From NCBI RefSeq assembly GCF_023159225.1, contig NC_063171.1:9845886-9909885 (forward strand): a DNA stretch of 64,000 nt, given 5' to 3'. This DNA comes from Perognathus longimembris pacificus. Lineage: Eukaryota > Chordata > Mammalia > Rodentia > Heteromyidae. The notes below the pieces were generated by a model, which saw only the letters and a list, made by a program, of their open reading frames with translations, ran no database searches and had not been told where the DNA came from. Below, in pieces: positions 33,433 to 46,274 of the stretch. The position numbers were made by a program, and so were the translations under genes. Within the stretch, counting starts at the first letter, position 1; every line of letters begins with the position of its first letter.

Positions 33433-34892
33433 CCTTTACTTGTACTCACATCAGATGGTATTCAGTTGTTTTCCAGTTTGTGGAATAAGTCATATTTTTG
33501 CATCCCAAATACAAATGTTATTGCCTTTCCTGTCTTCCAAAGAAGTGAACTAAAGAAATAAAGTTGTATTTCTTCTCAAAAACATGTCTTAATAAACCTA
33601 ATTAGCTTACAAAGCCTAATAAGCTTTCAATTTCCAAGGATCCAGTGTGCCCAGCTGGATGCAAATTTGACCTCCTTCTGCCTGCTCTAGCTCCATGCAG
33701 TTAGTACCACAGAGAGAAAGTTGGATGGCCACTTTTCAGAGTTACTTCACAAAAGCATAGTAAAAAACATTTGTCAGGATCACAAGCTAGACTTTGAAAC
33801 TTATTTCAACTTCCACTTCTCAAACTTTTCTTTACTCCATGTCATAGAATATTGTCATTTATTCCAAACAACATGAAAGTGAATGCTACTTCTAGTAATT
33901 GTAGAATAAAACCTGTAGTGAGATTTTGGGATTCATGATATTCCCAATTGTCTCCAATATGTCCCTTTTGCTGATTATAGGCAAGCATCCCTTTTAAAAT
34001 CTATACCTTTCCTCTAAAAGTATCTCCTGTAGTGTCTGAGCATCCCCATAACTGTCCCACCTCCATCTCTGCTCTATCATGTGTTTGTTCACTGATCGGC
34101 GTTCTTCCCATTGCATCTGTTCAAATCCCATTCATGAGAGCCCTCCACCAGGTAGTCTGTCTATCCTATCTCAGACTATTGTCCACATCCTCCTCACTGA
34201 CTCCATATATAGTTCTCTGTCCACTTCCACATGCCTTCCTCATCTTCACAGCCCACCTCCCACAGCAGTTACCACATAGTACATGTACAATAACATAGCT
34301 AAGGATGGACAACTGGATTTCTTAAAACAAGACATTTCAGGATTCTTTCTTTTCACCACATAGCTGTACATAGTATAGGCTACCATGGTTTAATGTGTTC
34401 AGATGTTTTAAGATATTGGCAGACTCTATTCTCAACCTATACATGGTATCAGAATGTGGGTCATCAAAACAAACTCTGATAGGAGTTCATCATGTAGTTG
34501 TTTATCATATAAAGACAGAATATGAAAAAGTTCTGGTGCTTGAATATACCATTTGGTCAAATTTAGATTAAACAAGACATGTCGACACCGTAAATTCACT
34601 AATTTGTTGGATGTGTCGCACTTTGTAGTTGAATTGAGCTTTGATGACAAGCAATCCCTTAAATGGTATTTGTGTTCCAGCCTCACAAATTTTTAAGCAC
34701 AGAATAAAATAAATACATACATGCTGAAGATACTACTTCAGAAATTATTTTACATACTAGAATAACTAAGCACTAGTGTTGTATAGGTATATCACCAAAA
34801 ACCTTACCTTTTCCTGGCAAACTAGTCTATCAATGAAGTCATTATAATTCATTAATTCCTAAAAAGGACAAAAAATACAAATAAAAGCACAG
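33429..34892. other. Mostly unique DNA
   Basis: 34075-34265 shows L2-like pyrimidine-rich text ('tcaaatcccattcatgagagccctccacc'-type order) but weakly. 34555-34630 retains several CpGs in AT-rich DNA, which is unusual here. Confidence 0.4.
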
Positions 34893-35104
34893 TAGGATGC
34901 CAGGGGTTCACACTAAAGTTCTAGCTATTCAGAAGATTGGGATATAGGGGCTCATGAGTGGAAACCAAACAAAGCAGAAAAGTTTGTAAGACTTTATCGC
35001 CCCAAAACAAACAGAAAAATGCCCGAGTAGGAGAACACCAGCCATGAGCATTAAAACTAAGGGAGAGGGACAAAGCCTGAGTTCAAGCCCTAATACTAGA
35101 AAAA
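34893..35104 (+). mobile_element. B1-like/Geo dimeric SINE, diverged
   Basis: 'gccaggggttcacactaaag', 'gcagaaaagtttgtaagactt' (left), 'gagttcaagccctaatac' (right arm end). Confidence 0.65.
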
Positions 35105-35173
35105 ACATTAATAACATATAAAGGAAAAGAAGAGAATATTGTTCAGACTTTGAAATTTTGTGCTGCAATCGTA

Positions 35174-35350
35174 ACATATTCTGACAAAATTAATGAAAGT
35201 CAATTTGATAGGATTAGGAAATAAATGTTTTGCTGAAACTTTATGGTATCTTAAAACCTTAAACATTCTGAAAAAATTCTGGCAAAATCTTAAAATATTC
35301 TGACAAAATTGGCAATGGTCAATCTGGGCCAGGAAATAAAATTATTTTTA
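35174..35350 (+). repeat. Diverged tandem duplication, period about 119
   Basis: ATATTCTGACAAAATT occurs at 35176-35191 and 35295-35310; both are followed by 'gtcaat-t' and 'aggaaataaa'. About 55 bases remain alignable in each copy. Confidence 0.7.
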
Positions 35351-36930
35351 AATTCGACTATCAATAAAAGACAATATTTTTATAAAAGGAGGAAGTAAAA
35401 ATCAGGAGATTTTGATTGCTTGGTTATTTATTTAAGTATCCTATTTATTCTCTGCACTAAAAACTCCCCAAACCAACCAGACAATTTATATGGAAATAAG
35501 AAGAGAAAAGGAGAAACACCTGTTTTTGTGATAAAGCCAAATTTCTTGATAATATTAAGTATATATATGTATATATGTATACATACATACCAATGTCTTG
35601 CTAATAATCAACATTCTAAGTGTCAGTCAACGTTGTGACACTTCCTCTACTTAGTGATTCCTGTGGAAGACACACTGTCCTTCTTCTCTAAAAAGCAGTT
35701 GTGAAGAGCCTGTGCTCTTCACTGCCCTTGATAATGGAGCAAGGATAGAGGGAGTGAGCTTACCACCCAGGTCTTCTTCCATAAACCTGGCTACAGGAAT
35801 TGGAAGTGAACTCCACTTCAAGACCACCAATGTACAGACTAGCCAGTGAAAACCCATAAGGGAAATTAGGTTTTAATCTTAAAGATATGGAATAGAAAAT
35901 CAGATGAGTGAGTTAGTGTAAATAATATCTTACAGAAACTGAAAAAAACAAAACAAAAAAAACAAAAACAAAGTACAGAGCAAGGGTGATGGCCAAATAG
36001 TGAGAATGGCAAATAGAGAGAGTAGATCACAGAATGAGAGCTGTCCAAGGTCCTGCTATTGTAAGGTCCTCCTTCTAGGAGACCCAGAGGCTTCTATTAC
36101 CGGAAATTACAGCCCAAACTCCAATTTCACAGAGCCTTACAGTTTGTTTGTGCCCTGGTAATTTGGATACATATCATATATTTATAATCATAGCATTAAG
36201 CTTACAGCCAGGCCCCATGACAAAGAGATTCAGTGCATCTTTTTTTATTGTCTTTGAGACTAAATATTTACCTATCTTTATGAGCTGCACTATATATAAA
36301 TTGATGCATGAATACAATGTGTAATAGTCAAATCTGGGCAACAAAAACATCTACCTGCTCAAACATTTATTATTATAAATTTTAGAAAGTTTCATATTCA
36401 TTTACTTATGTCAAATACCATACAATGTTGTAACCCACAGTAGCCTTCAAGTGTTACAGAAGGCCACAACAAATTCTTCCTCTCTAATATTACTATGTAG
36501 CTTCTTTCTGTACCTCTGTTATTTTATTTGTCTCAGACTCCTGTGCTCACTGGTAACACTTTCAGTCCTATAGGAACTTTGCAACACATGTGTCTATTGG
36601 CAAGATGTTCATATTCCGACTGCATCTCTGGAGACTATTTGGCAGACACCTCAGCATGGGGCATGGATTTTAGATCTGACATTTTCTGTGCATGTGTCTT
36701 TTGTGTTTTAGGACAACATTCTATTCATGAGCTGTGTCTTTTTTTCAGTCTGAATCAGAATCATGAATTGAGAGGTGAGTGTATTAAAAAAGAACTGAGA
36801 TGTCAGAAAAGGAAGAGAATGTCTATAAAGTTACAGTTACAGGAAAATTTTATTTTTCTTACTTCTCTGAGCCAACAGATTGACTTGGAACAATCACTAG
36901 GGTTTCTTTTCTCCTCTTGGTCCCAGAGTC
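35351..36930. other. Unique DNA, no supported feature
   Basis: An open plus frame at 36528-37010 runs into a SINE and has no recognisable domain. Confidence 0.5.
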
Positions 36931-37095
36931 CTGAAGCTAGTCCAGGCAGGAAAGTCTATAAGCCTCCTATATCCAATAAATTACTCAAAAAGCCAGAAGT
37001 GGAGCTGTGACTTAAGTGGTAGAGCAGTAACACTGAGCAAAAGAAGCTCAATAGCAGTGCTCAAGCCCTAAGTTCGAGTTGCAGGACTGGAAAAA
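36931..37095 (+). mobile_element. B1-like/Geo SINE, 5'-truncated
   Basis: Left-arm remnant 'aggcaggaaagtctataagc', full right arm 'aaaagccagaagtggagctg' to 'gcaggactgg', then A-rich tail. Confidence 0.8.
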
Positions 37096-37704
37096 ACAAG
37101 AAGCATATTATTAAGTAAACTAATTTTTGGTTACCAAGTATATTAATCCATTGGCCACTCTGCTCAGCAAGGTCAGCTCCCTCAGTGACAATTACCTTCC
37201 TCAAGAAGTTATCACTCTCTTCAAAGCACAAAGAACCTCAGTTTCTCTCTCTTGATTTATACTCCAACACACGTTTCTCCCGGAGCATAGTCCATGGTTT
37301 CTCTGGGCACTGAGAAAGCATGAACACAGTAGAATGTGTGAGTACAGCAGCTCCTGTGGGAGGGGCAGAGGCCTGGTTGCTTCTCAGGCTCCAGGAAGTA
37401 CTGGATAAGACACTTTTCTGACACAACATCCTTTGTCCTCATTCACATATCAGCTGATTAAGTGCAACTATGCTCCTTCCTTCCTTCCTTCATCTCTCTA
37501 TCAGAGTGTTTTTCTACTTATCAGACCTCTCCTCACGAGCTCCACAAAATTTTGCATTAATTCCTGTTTCTATTTCTTCTTTGGGCTTCTTTAAAAATGA
37601 ATTTAAGATGCATATAGTTATTGCTTTTCTCATATTTTATTCTTTAAAATATAGAGTAAAATAGAGATACATTAACTTACTGTTTGGAGAAAAACTGAGG
37701 AATG
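37096..37704. other. Unique DNA, no supported feature
   Basis: Nothing recognised. Confidence 0.5.
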
Positions 37705-38008
37705 AAGTTTAAGGGCTTGAACTTGCTAGACAAACATTCTTCTTCTTAAGCCACAACCCAGTCCTTTTGGGTTTGTTTGTTTTTCAGATGGAGTCTCCTG
37801 CTAATTTTGCTGGAGCTAATCTCAGACAGTGATATTCCTATTTCCACCTCTCCAGTAGCTGGAACTACAGGCATAAGCCACCATAGCTGACTTTTTTTTT
37901 CAGACAAGGTCTTACTAACTTTTGCCCAGTTAGTTTAGCTGGCCTTAAACCATCATCTTCCTATTTCTACCTCCCAAGTAGCTAGGGTTACAGGCATAAC
38001 CAGCCCAG
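37705..38008 (-). mobile_element. Tripartite B1-B1-ID SINE
   Basis: Antisense ID arm ('ttaagccacaacccagtcc' near 37748), then two antisense B1-like units, each ending with the B1 start motif ('ggaactacaggcataagcc' near 37861 and 'gctagggttacaggcataacc' near 37982), with T-rich linkers between. Confidence 0.7.
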
Positions 38009-39071
38009 GATGAAGTCACTTTTAAAGCTTAGCAAATCTCAGGAAAGCAAAACTAACAGTGGAAAAACAAGAGAATCAAGCTTTAGGTAAAGTTAAGTAA
38101 TTAGAATGCCTGACATAACATCATCTGCACTTTAGTAGAGACAGGAAACAGATAATTTCTAGACACCTTCATATTTGAGTAAAAATGCAATTGGTTATAG
38201 GTCATACAATATCAGAAATGAACTTCATGAGGTACTCTAATTAATACAAATATTTTAATATTTCTGTGTTGAAGAAGATGAACTAAATACTCTGAAAAGT
38301 AAATGGATATTAAGATAGGATTAGATAATTCATAACTGGCAAGAAGAAAAAACTACATCATTCAATCAAGTAAATGGGCATTTGGAGTTGCTTGGGCTCT
38401 CAGAGTATGTACCTGGGAGGTCCAGCCACTCATCAGTACGTGTGATTAGAATTCTAGAGAATGCTCCAGACAATCTGGGGATGCAGAAAAAAAATCTCAT
38501 TCTAGACCAAAGTTGGAAGCAACAAAGGAGAGATGTACATAGGGCCATTTAAGTTTTATGGCTATTTATATTACATTATATGTAATTATATTATATTATT
38601 TATATTATATTTATAGGCATTTTAAAACCTTTGTTATTGAACTTTCCACAAGAGATATGCTATGAATGGGGATCTGAAACTCCTTACTGTCATTTTTCCA
38701 TATGAATAATTTTAGTCATAACTTAGTTTTTGACAGAAAAACATGTTTATTAAGATGCAACTATAAAATTATAATACAGACTAAAAAGAAAAGTGATCCA
38801 CTTTCAATAGGAATATTCATATATTGAAATTTGAAGTGTTATTATAAAAGCTTACAACTTGCACATGTATTATGTTGTGTTTATTTTATTTAAAGTGGGG
38901 TTTTTGAAAGTTTTTATAAAGTAAGAATCGTTACCAAAATCTTAAAAACAAACACAATCAACAACAAAACTTTTGGAATGGAGATCTGGCCAAAGAAGGT
39001 TCTTTTGAAGGCCCTTAAAAGAAGACCTTATAAGGAGCTTTAAAAAGAACAGTCACCCAAGTTTTCCAAAT
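38009..39071. other. Unique AT-rich DNA
   Basis: A TTATAT-rich patch at 38565-38615. No gene seen. Confidence 0.5.
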
Positions 39072-39190
39072 TTTGTATTGCTTTGGTTTTCATATGTAGC
39101 CCAGTCTAGCTTCATAGTGGAGATCCTCCTACCTCAGCCCTACCCTGCCACCCAAGGCTTGGACAACAGGCGTATCCTACTACATTCAGT
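39072..39190 (-). mobile_element. B1-like SINE
   Basis: 'tatgtagcccagtctagcttc' and 'gatcctcctacctcagcc', then 'ggacaacaggcgtatcc', the antisense B1 order. Confidence 0.65.
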
Positions 39191-39227
39191 GGTGTTCATG
39201 TGAACACTTTGGTTTTTGTTAATATTT

Positions 39228-39470
39228 TTTACTTTAATACTTTTATTGTCTTTAAGTAGGTGTACAAAGGAGTTGACATTCAACAAATCATTTTATGAAT
39301 ATAATGTTTTGTGACCAATGCCACACCTTTCATTTTCACCCATCTCTCCCAATCCATCCCCACTTCCTTAATTTTTTCTTAATTTTGTAAGATATACATA
39401 AAATTTGTTGCTGCATTCTATCTCCCTTCTTAACACTTTCTGATATGTGACAGGTAACTGTGTTCAGAGT
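39228..39470 (-). mobile_element. Older rodent L1 3' end
   Basis: 'gtgtacaaaggagttgacattc' and 'aatcattttatgaatataatg', then pyrimidine-rich sequence, parallel to 48225-48480. Confidence 0.6.
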
Positions 39471-39479
39471 TTTGCCTTC

Positions 39480-39565
39480 CCCGTTGATCTTAGACAAACC
39501 ACTTAGCTTCAAGAATATTTTATATCCTCAAATGTAAATTAGAAAACCTTTGATCCATTGTGTGA
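39480..39565 (+). mobile_element. MIR fragment
   Basis: 'cttagacaaaccacttagcttc' then 'atcctcaaatgtaaattag' mirrors the MIR core 'gggcaagtcacttaacctc...cctcatctgtaaaatgg'. Confidence 0.5.
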
Positions 39566-41767
39566 CCTATGTTTTGTGAATCAGTAGACATGAGAAAAAC
39601 ACTACTCACCATCTCCACATCAACATGCCAGTGTTAACTATGAGACTCAATGGGCCCAAGTTCAAGTCCAACCTGGGATTCAAACCTGCCAAGTAGATTA
39701 TAAACCAAGTCCATATCACTGTAAACTCACTTGGCCACACTCTAATGACTAACATTTGACCAGGTTAATTTAATCTGTCAGAATCTCAACCTTATACCTG
39801 CTCGCACCTCTAATTTCCAGCTACCCCATATGCAACCTATGCCATAGCTATCTGCTATGGTCTCTGACAACCAGACAGGCCACCATTCTTATTCATCTCC
39901 CTAGGCTGTATGGAGTAATAGGTAGCTTGCCTCGGCATCTTCTATTTTCTTCTTGTAATCCTCAGGTTGTTAAGTACTGGGCCCTTCTATGGAGATTTAA
40001 GAAAAAGCTCTTTCACTTCTGTCAACTATCCAAAAAATAAATGTGCAAGGGACAATTTCTTTTATGGAAACATCCTAGAAATAAAATGAATGCTCAGACA
40101 TCTGGTCTACCAGAGATAGCAAAAATTATTTTAGTTCCCCCAAAACACCTGTGCACAGAGTCACATCTAACATGAAATAGAAGTTGTCATCTTCATACAT
40201 AATGTTTTCATTTCCTTTATGGATAACATAAAGGACTCAGTAGAGCCATTTATGTCATGCATTTTGTTCTCATTTGGGAAACAGCTTTAATACTGATAAA
40301 ATGTACCTAACAACCAATGTATTCTTCCTTATTGTCAACTTTGCCACTTTCATTTACCCACTGGTACAACTAGGAGTTTTCCTGGAACCTGCATACACAT
40401 GAAACCTTCCATAGTTAAAGCTTTTTAGTGAGTTGCAAATATAATCAGTGAAATTACAGATCTTCCCTAGTTTCCCTTGACATGGTAAAAAGTTACTACC
40501 ATTGCCTCTTTGACAGGGAAGAAAAAGCAGTTGACAGAATAAACATCAGAAGGTATACAAAGCATATTTGTTGCTTAAGGTGAGTTTGGGAAATTTTGTT
40601 TGGTTGGTTATTTTGTTGGGATGTTTATTTATTATTTGTGTGTTTTCTTGCTTGCTTTCAGTACTGAAGACTGAGGTCAAGAGTCTCACTTGAAAGGGAC
40701 TTAAATTCTTATAAACCCAATTTATACTTGTTTGGAGGTCTTCATATACAAGATCCCATGACCAACTGAAAAACCTATCCCCATCCAGCTTTGTCTTATA
40801 TAAGATAATTTATAGAAGGGAAAAGGCAACCTAAGTACACTTTCTCTGGACTATAAACTAAAAGCAAAAGAAAAGGTAGGCAGTCTAATCCTCCCTTTGA
40901 TCAGAGTCACCTGTCCTCACTCTTGCAATCATTTTGGGCTTCAGGAAGAACAAGATTCATCCATAAACAGCTGGTGACAAAAGGCAAACTTCCCCTCAAA
41001 TGGTCAATGTCTTCTTATTATCTTTTGGGAAAAGGAAAATCTTCACCTAAAGAAAGAGAACAGCCAGACCACCTGACAAGCACAGTGACTCGCTTGTATC
41101 TGCTGCCTTTGAACAATGACTTTTCTGACATGCCTCCAGAGGTAAAAACTGAAACCATGCCTGATACGTCTCCCCACTCTACCCTCAATTCTTCTTATTT
41201 AACCTGAGGTCAATTCCACATCCACAAAGATGCCTTAAAATTTCCTCAAATGATGTCTTCCCATGGCATACTAATGGTGTAAAATAAATCTGTTTTCTCT
41301 GTCTTTCTTACTTGGTATATAGAGTAAGTAGCCAGGCCTAACATGGTAGCTAAAACCTCGGTTTTAAGAAGACCCAATAGTTGTGATAAGAATGAATATT
41401 AATTATAAAGAGCTAATATTCACACAGGACTTGGTCATATCAGCATGTTAAAAGTCTCTTTAATGATATTATGTATGTGCATAAGGTGCCTAATTACTCA
41501 TAATTATTTAAGAAACAGATTCTGATGAGTCATCAATTGCTGAGTACACCAATGCTTCCCTTGGAACTAGATAAAAGGGAGATTTCTTGGAGATTTCTTG
41601 TAGCTCTAGGAACTTGAGTAAAATCCTGGAAGACATATGACAAAGCATATTGTGGGCTACAAGGGCATGAGATATAGATGCAAATATACATGATGGATTA
41701 TATTTAGGCCTCGCAGCTGCCCTCCAGAGAATGTTTATAAATAAATCTAATAAAAACTTGGTGGAAG
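39566..41767. other. Mostly unique; possible old LTR at 40.74-41.33 kb
   Basis: The only structured part is about 40741-41330, which ends in AATAAA (41283-41288) followed by a T-rich, TCTGTCTTTC-containing stretch as in LTR R/U5 regions. I could not find TG/CA ends or a target-site duplication, so I do not call it an LTR. Confidence 0.35.
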
Positions 41768-42005
41768 TCAGGCACTAGTGGCTCATACCTAGAATACTAG
41801 CTATACAGGAGGCTGAGTGAAATCTGAAGATTATGGTTCAAAACCAGGCAGGAGAGCCTCTGAGATTCTTATCTCCAATTAAACACCAAAACTGAAAATG
41901 GTGTTATAGCTCAAGTGATAAAAGTGCTGTCCCTGAGTGAAGAGCTAAGGAACAGCACCCAAGCCCTGAGTTCTGTACCAGTGCTCATGCCAGTCCCCAC
42001 ACCCA
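41768..42005 (+). mobile_element. B1-like/Geo dimeric SINE
   Basis: 'caggcactagtggctcatacc', 'acaggaggctgagtgaaatc', 'gattcttatctccaattaa' (left); 'ttatagctcaagtgataaaag' and 'cccaagccctgagttc' (right). Confidence 0.8.
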
Positions 42006-42785
42006 AAAAGAACTTGGTGCAAATTCAATCTCAATTGAGGCCCCAAGGGTGTGACCACTGATGAGATCTGCTGACAGTGGTAGATGTTACATATCTGATG
42101 GTGAAAGGTCATAGAATCCATGAGAATCTATGAGACTAAAGTAACCACTAGGTCAGAAAGCTGAATCAAGTCTAATAACATGCCACTAGAATGACTTGCA
42201 AATGAAACCAGTATCTGGGTTCAAGTCATTAATCACCAAAGGAAAACTTGTAGAGAGCCCTCTTATACTGGTGTCCATCTGAAAAACACCTAGAGTATAG
42301 GCTAAAAGTGTAAGAGGATGATCAATTTAAAGACCTTTTGAGTAGGTGTTTCAGCACACACTTAATAGTTCAAGCCATGCCATTAGTGATACCATATTCT
42401 TATTCACTACCCAGCAGAATAAAATCCTGCCTCTATTTGTATGCAACATATATTTGTTGAGCTGTCGGCTCATCTTTATTTAGTTTGGCTTTTGCATGAT
42501 TTCTATATTGGTTATGTTTTATTCAGCATATTTTTCTTGTATTGTTTAAAATGATTGTTATGTCAAAAACCAATTCATGAGCCATTTCAAATAACCAGAT
42601 ACCTACAGATCCTCTGTATCAATAAACAAGAGAATGAATCTGATAAAAGAAAAATATTTAAACATTCATTCATCCTCTATGCTGCTGTTACTGAACTCAA
42701 ATCATCACAAGGATTGCAAAATCTTTTAGTTGTGTTTTTTTGGGGGGGAGAGAGAGAAAAAAATAATACTAATTAGACTTTGCTG
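42006..42785. other. Unique DNA, no supported feature
   Basis: Nothing recognised except a T8G8 run near 42737. Confidence 0.5.
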
Positions 42786-43028
42786 AGTGACAGGATCCCA
42801 TGGTTCATGCCTATAATCCTCAGTACTCAGAAAGCTGGGACCTGAGGATCAGTTCAAAGCAAACCTAGGCAGGAAAGTCCATGAAACTCTTATCTCCAAT
42901 TAACCATCAAAAAGCTGGAACTTGAGCTCTAGCTAAAGTAGTAGACTATGAGCTAGCTTTGAGCAAAAATGCTAAGGAACAGCACTTAAATCCTGAGTTC
43001 AAGCCCCAGGACCAACATACACACAGAG
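42786..43028 (+). mobile_element. B1-like/Geo dimeric SINE
   Basis: 'catggttcatgcctataatcc', 'aaactcttatctccaatta' (left) and 'cctgagttcaagccccagga' (right). Its 3' flank resembles the 3' flank of the SINE at 43773. Confidence 0.8.
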
Positions 43029-43075
43029 AAACATTTCCTTGTACAAGGAAGAGTGATGAAAAGAGCTAACATCTG

Positions 43076-43123
43076 AAACTGGAACCTCTCTGTATATTAC
43101 TTTGACAATAAATATGAAAAAAA
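43076..43123 (+). mobile_element. Very short young L1 tail
   Basis: 'aaactggaacctctctgtat' and 'tactttgacaataaa' plus A-run is the last 50 bases of the young L1 3'UTR. Target-site duplication unclear. Confidence 0.75.
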
Positions 43124-43772
43124 CAGCTAGGCATTAAGCAAAATGTCAATAGTTTCACTTCCTGGTTATGGTAGGTCACTGGAGTCTCACAGACTCTTTT
43201 AAATATTTTTCCTATTATGTTGTTGCTATAGATATTGTTATATTTTTATTACATGAACATTTTTGCATACTGTGAAATTAAGTTTAAAACCTTGAATCTA
43301 CCAATTTGTTGGATATTTTGTTTCTATGTTAGCCTACTAGCTTTGCCATATTCTCTCTCTACAAGGAAAGATGTAAATAACCAAACAGGAAGTTCTGAGA
43401 TACTTTATTAGATTTTTGAACAGTGATACTTTACAGAAAACCAAAACCAGCAGCAGAGCTTATATTCAGATACCCAAGGGCAGAGAGTTATAAAGTGACC
43501 ATTCGCAGCACAAAACTGTATAATAATGAAAAATGACAAGTAATCGCTATCAAAGAGAAACACCAATAAAACACAGGAGGAGCTTAGCATATGGAAGTAA
43601 AATGTGATTGGAATTCAAATGTTAAATTCTAATAGTCCAAGAAAATAATTTTTAGACTCTAAAAAGTATTTTCCCTCTGAATACCCATCCCACCTACTGT
43701 ACCCTCAGCCCATGGTAAAATCCTTATATTTTTAAACACTTACTAAAAATATACTATGTAGTTTGTAGGTTT

Positions 43773-44005
43773 TTTTATACAGTATCTAATGCCTGTTATC
43801 CTAGCTCTTCAGGAAGCTGACATCTGAGGATCACAGTTCAAAGCCAGCCCAGGTAGAAAAGTCCGAAAGACTCTTGTCTCCAATTAGCCACAAAAAAAAA
43901 CAAAAGTGGATCTGTGGGTCAAGTGGTACAGTACTTGAGCAAAAAAAATTTCAGGGACAGTGTCGAGGCACTAAGTTCAAACCCCAAGACCAACACACAA
44001 AAAAA
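43773..44005 (+). mobile_element. B1-like/Geo dimeric SINE
   Basis: 'atcacagttcaaagccagcc', 'gactcttgtctccaattagc' (left) and 'agttcaaaccccaagaccaa' (right). Confidence 0.8.
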
Positions 44006-44332
44006 GTGTTTTCTCATGTAAGAAAGAGTGATGGAAATGCTAAGGTATCTGAGTGGCATTAAGCAAAGTGTCAGATGAGAAAGGATCAAGTAAAATAGGA
44101 ACATTAATCCAGATAGCTTGGAAATTTCATGACTGATGTTTTAGCATACATTAATTGTTGTTGTATGAAAGAAAATGAGACATCTTTTATAAATCCAGAG
44201 AAATGCACTAGAATCATAGGAATAGAGTTTATATAAATGTAAGGAACTCATTTATGAATGGTTTTTAGTGCATAGCCATGACTTTCTTTTGAGAGCGTGG
44301 ACTCCTTTATCCTAAATGAGTATATTCATCTG

Positions 44333-44548
44333 GATGTCAGTGGCAGCTATAATCCTATCTACTCAGAAAGCTGAAACTTAGAGAATCACTGTTCGAAGTC
44401 AGCCCAGACAGAAAACTCCACAGAACTCTGTCTCCAATTAACTAGCAAAAAATGGTCTAGAGGTGTGACTCAGATTTTAGAGCACTAGCTCTGTGCAAGA
44501 AAGCAGAGCAAGGACATGAGTCTCTGAGTTCAAACTCTGCTAATAGAA
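44333..44548 (+). mobile_element. B1-like/Geo dimeric SINE
   Basis: 'gtggcagctataatcctatc', 'tctgtctccaattaactagc' (left) and 'tctgagttcaaactctgc' (right); CA-rich tail follows. Confidence 0.75.
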
Positions 44549-45461
44549 TACACTCAGTGTGTGCACACTCACATACACACACAGTTCTTCAGAAGAGAGA
44601 GTGTTCTCATACAGAGGAGCTGTGGACTAAATGAGTTCCATGGCTCTTTCAAAGTCTGAGAGGTTAAGAAATAGCTAAAGCAATGACAACCCCTTCTTTT
44701 AAAGTTCTCTTGAACTGTAGAAAGCTGTTTTGAAAAGTTGATTGTGTTATATGTCTCCATTTGCTTAGCTACAATAAAACTAGAAGTAGAAACTATTGGC
44801 AGCTTGAACTTTCTTGGAGAGTCAAGTTGCAACAGTCAATAAAGCAATGCTTTTTTATTGTCCAACACAAATTCAAGTGAACAGATATAAGGGAAAAAAT
44901 TGAAATTCCAATTTCAGAACTGCCAGGAAGGTGTCTGGGTTTATAGGAATCTGATGGATAGAACCCATAGCCTTTGCTTGTACTGCTCCTCAGGAGAGAG
45001 AAATGTTTACCCAGAATGATAGCGCATGGTGCCAAACTGTGCCCAAAGGGTAAGAAATACAAAAAACACTTGTACAAGAGCAATGACAAATAGAAATGCT
45101 GTTCTATTAGAAGGGTCTATCCCAGAGAATTCTCATTCTCCAAAGCAGATTAACCAGAGAAAGACCCATGTGCCCCTTATAGCCATCAGATACAAAAACT
45201 CTGTCATCTGTCTCCCTTTACTTTCTTCCTCACTTCCCCCTTTATCAATGCTAAATATCTGGTATTCATAGAAAAATGCTTCATGAGATGGGGTGATGAA
45301 AAAAAATGAGAGAAATTTCAAATGAGGAAATCTGTCACAGGTAATCTAGTGCTTGGATATTGGATGTTATCATCTAAGACATTCCAATGTTTGCTTCTGT
45401 GTTTTATTTCTTGTCTCTCATCTCTTTCTTTGTTTCTCTCTCTCTTCCTCTCCCTCTTTCT
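44549..45461. other. Unique DNA, no supported feature
   Basis: Nothing recognised. Confidence 0.5.
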
Positions 45462-45656
45462 TTTTGGCAGTATCAAGGTTTGAACTCAGAGCCTTGCACT
45501 TTGTCTGGCTTGTTTGTGAAGTTGGAGATCTAAACCTGAGGCACCCTTTCCATCCAGCATATCGGTTACTAATTGGAGATGGAGATAATGGATTTTTCCA
45601 TGTATTAGCATCTTGAGTAGCTAGCATCAGAGATACAAGCCACAGGGTACCTGGCT
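45462..45656 (-). mobile_element. B1-like/Geo SINE, rearranged
   Basis: Antisense Geo end 'ggcagtatcaaggtttgaac', then 'ggttactaattggagatgg' (left-arm middle) and 'gagtagctagcatcagagat' (B1 start antisense). The T-rich and pyrimidine tail is at 45415-45461. Confidence 0.6.
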
Positions 45657-46004
45657 CTCATTTTTTTAAATATGAGAGTATTCTTCCATTATTTATCTGG
45701 ATTACCAAGCATCTGTGATAGTTGAATTACTTTTACATAATAAAAATGATAATATTACAGTCTTATGAACACTGTAATGTTTAAGCAAACCAAATGTTTA
45801 ATATTTTTGCAAATCAATTTGGTGTTCAAATGGTGAAATGAATATGTATATTTGAAAAATATTTAATTCTCATACAAAAAGTAGACTACAGGCCAAATCT
45901 GAAATAAGCAAATGATAGATAAAAAGAGTAAAGCCTCTTCAGATTGCTGTTTCAGGGCTGACATTATAAAGACAGCAATTATTTAAGTAAGCAGTGAACC
46001 CAGA
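45657..46004. other. Unique AT-rich DNA
   Basis: Nothing recognised. Confidence 0.5.
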
Positions 46005-46200
46005 CCTTACAGCTGGTGGCTCACACCTGTAATCTGATCTACTGAAGATTCTAAGTAAAGAGAAATGGTGTTTTAATAGAAGCAAGAACATATCTCAAAA
46101 ATAAGGAATCAAAAATGGGGGGGGGCTGCAAATGTGGCTCAGGTGGTAGAGTGTTAGTTGAGCAAGTATGATGCTCAATAAAACCAATATAAAACCAATA
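46005..46200 (+). mobile_element. B1-like unit plus ID arm
   Basis: 'cagctggtggctcacacctg' then 'gcaagaacatatctcaaaaa' (B1), and 'gctgcaaatgtggctcaggt' with 'ggtagagtgttag' (ID A box). A shortened relative of the tripartite SINE just downstream. Confidence 0.6.
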
Positions 46201-46242
46201 AAATCATATATACCATAAATGGGGGAGTGGAAGAGAGAGAAA

Positions 46243-46272
46243 GGAGGAGGAGGAGGAGGAGGAGGAGGAGGC
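46243..46272. repeat. (AGG)n
   Basis: About ten units between two SINEs. Confidence 0.95.
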
Positions 46273-46274
46273 AA

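Noticed and set aside
36528..37010. 160-codon plus-strand frame
   Set aside because: Ends inside a SINE and shows no domain; not supported as a gene.
40741..41330. Possible old LTR with AATAAA near its end
   Set aside because: No TG...CA ends and no target-site duplication found, so it is only mentioned in the description of that stretch.
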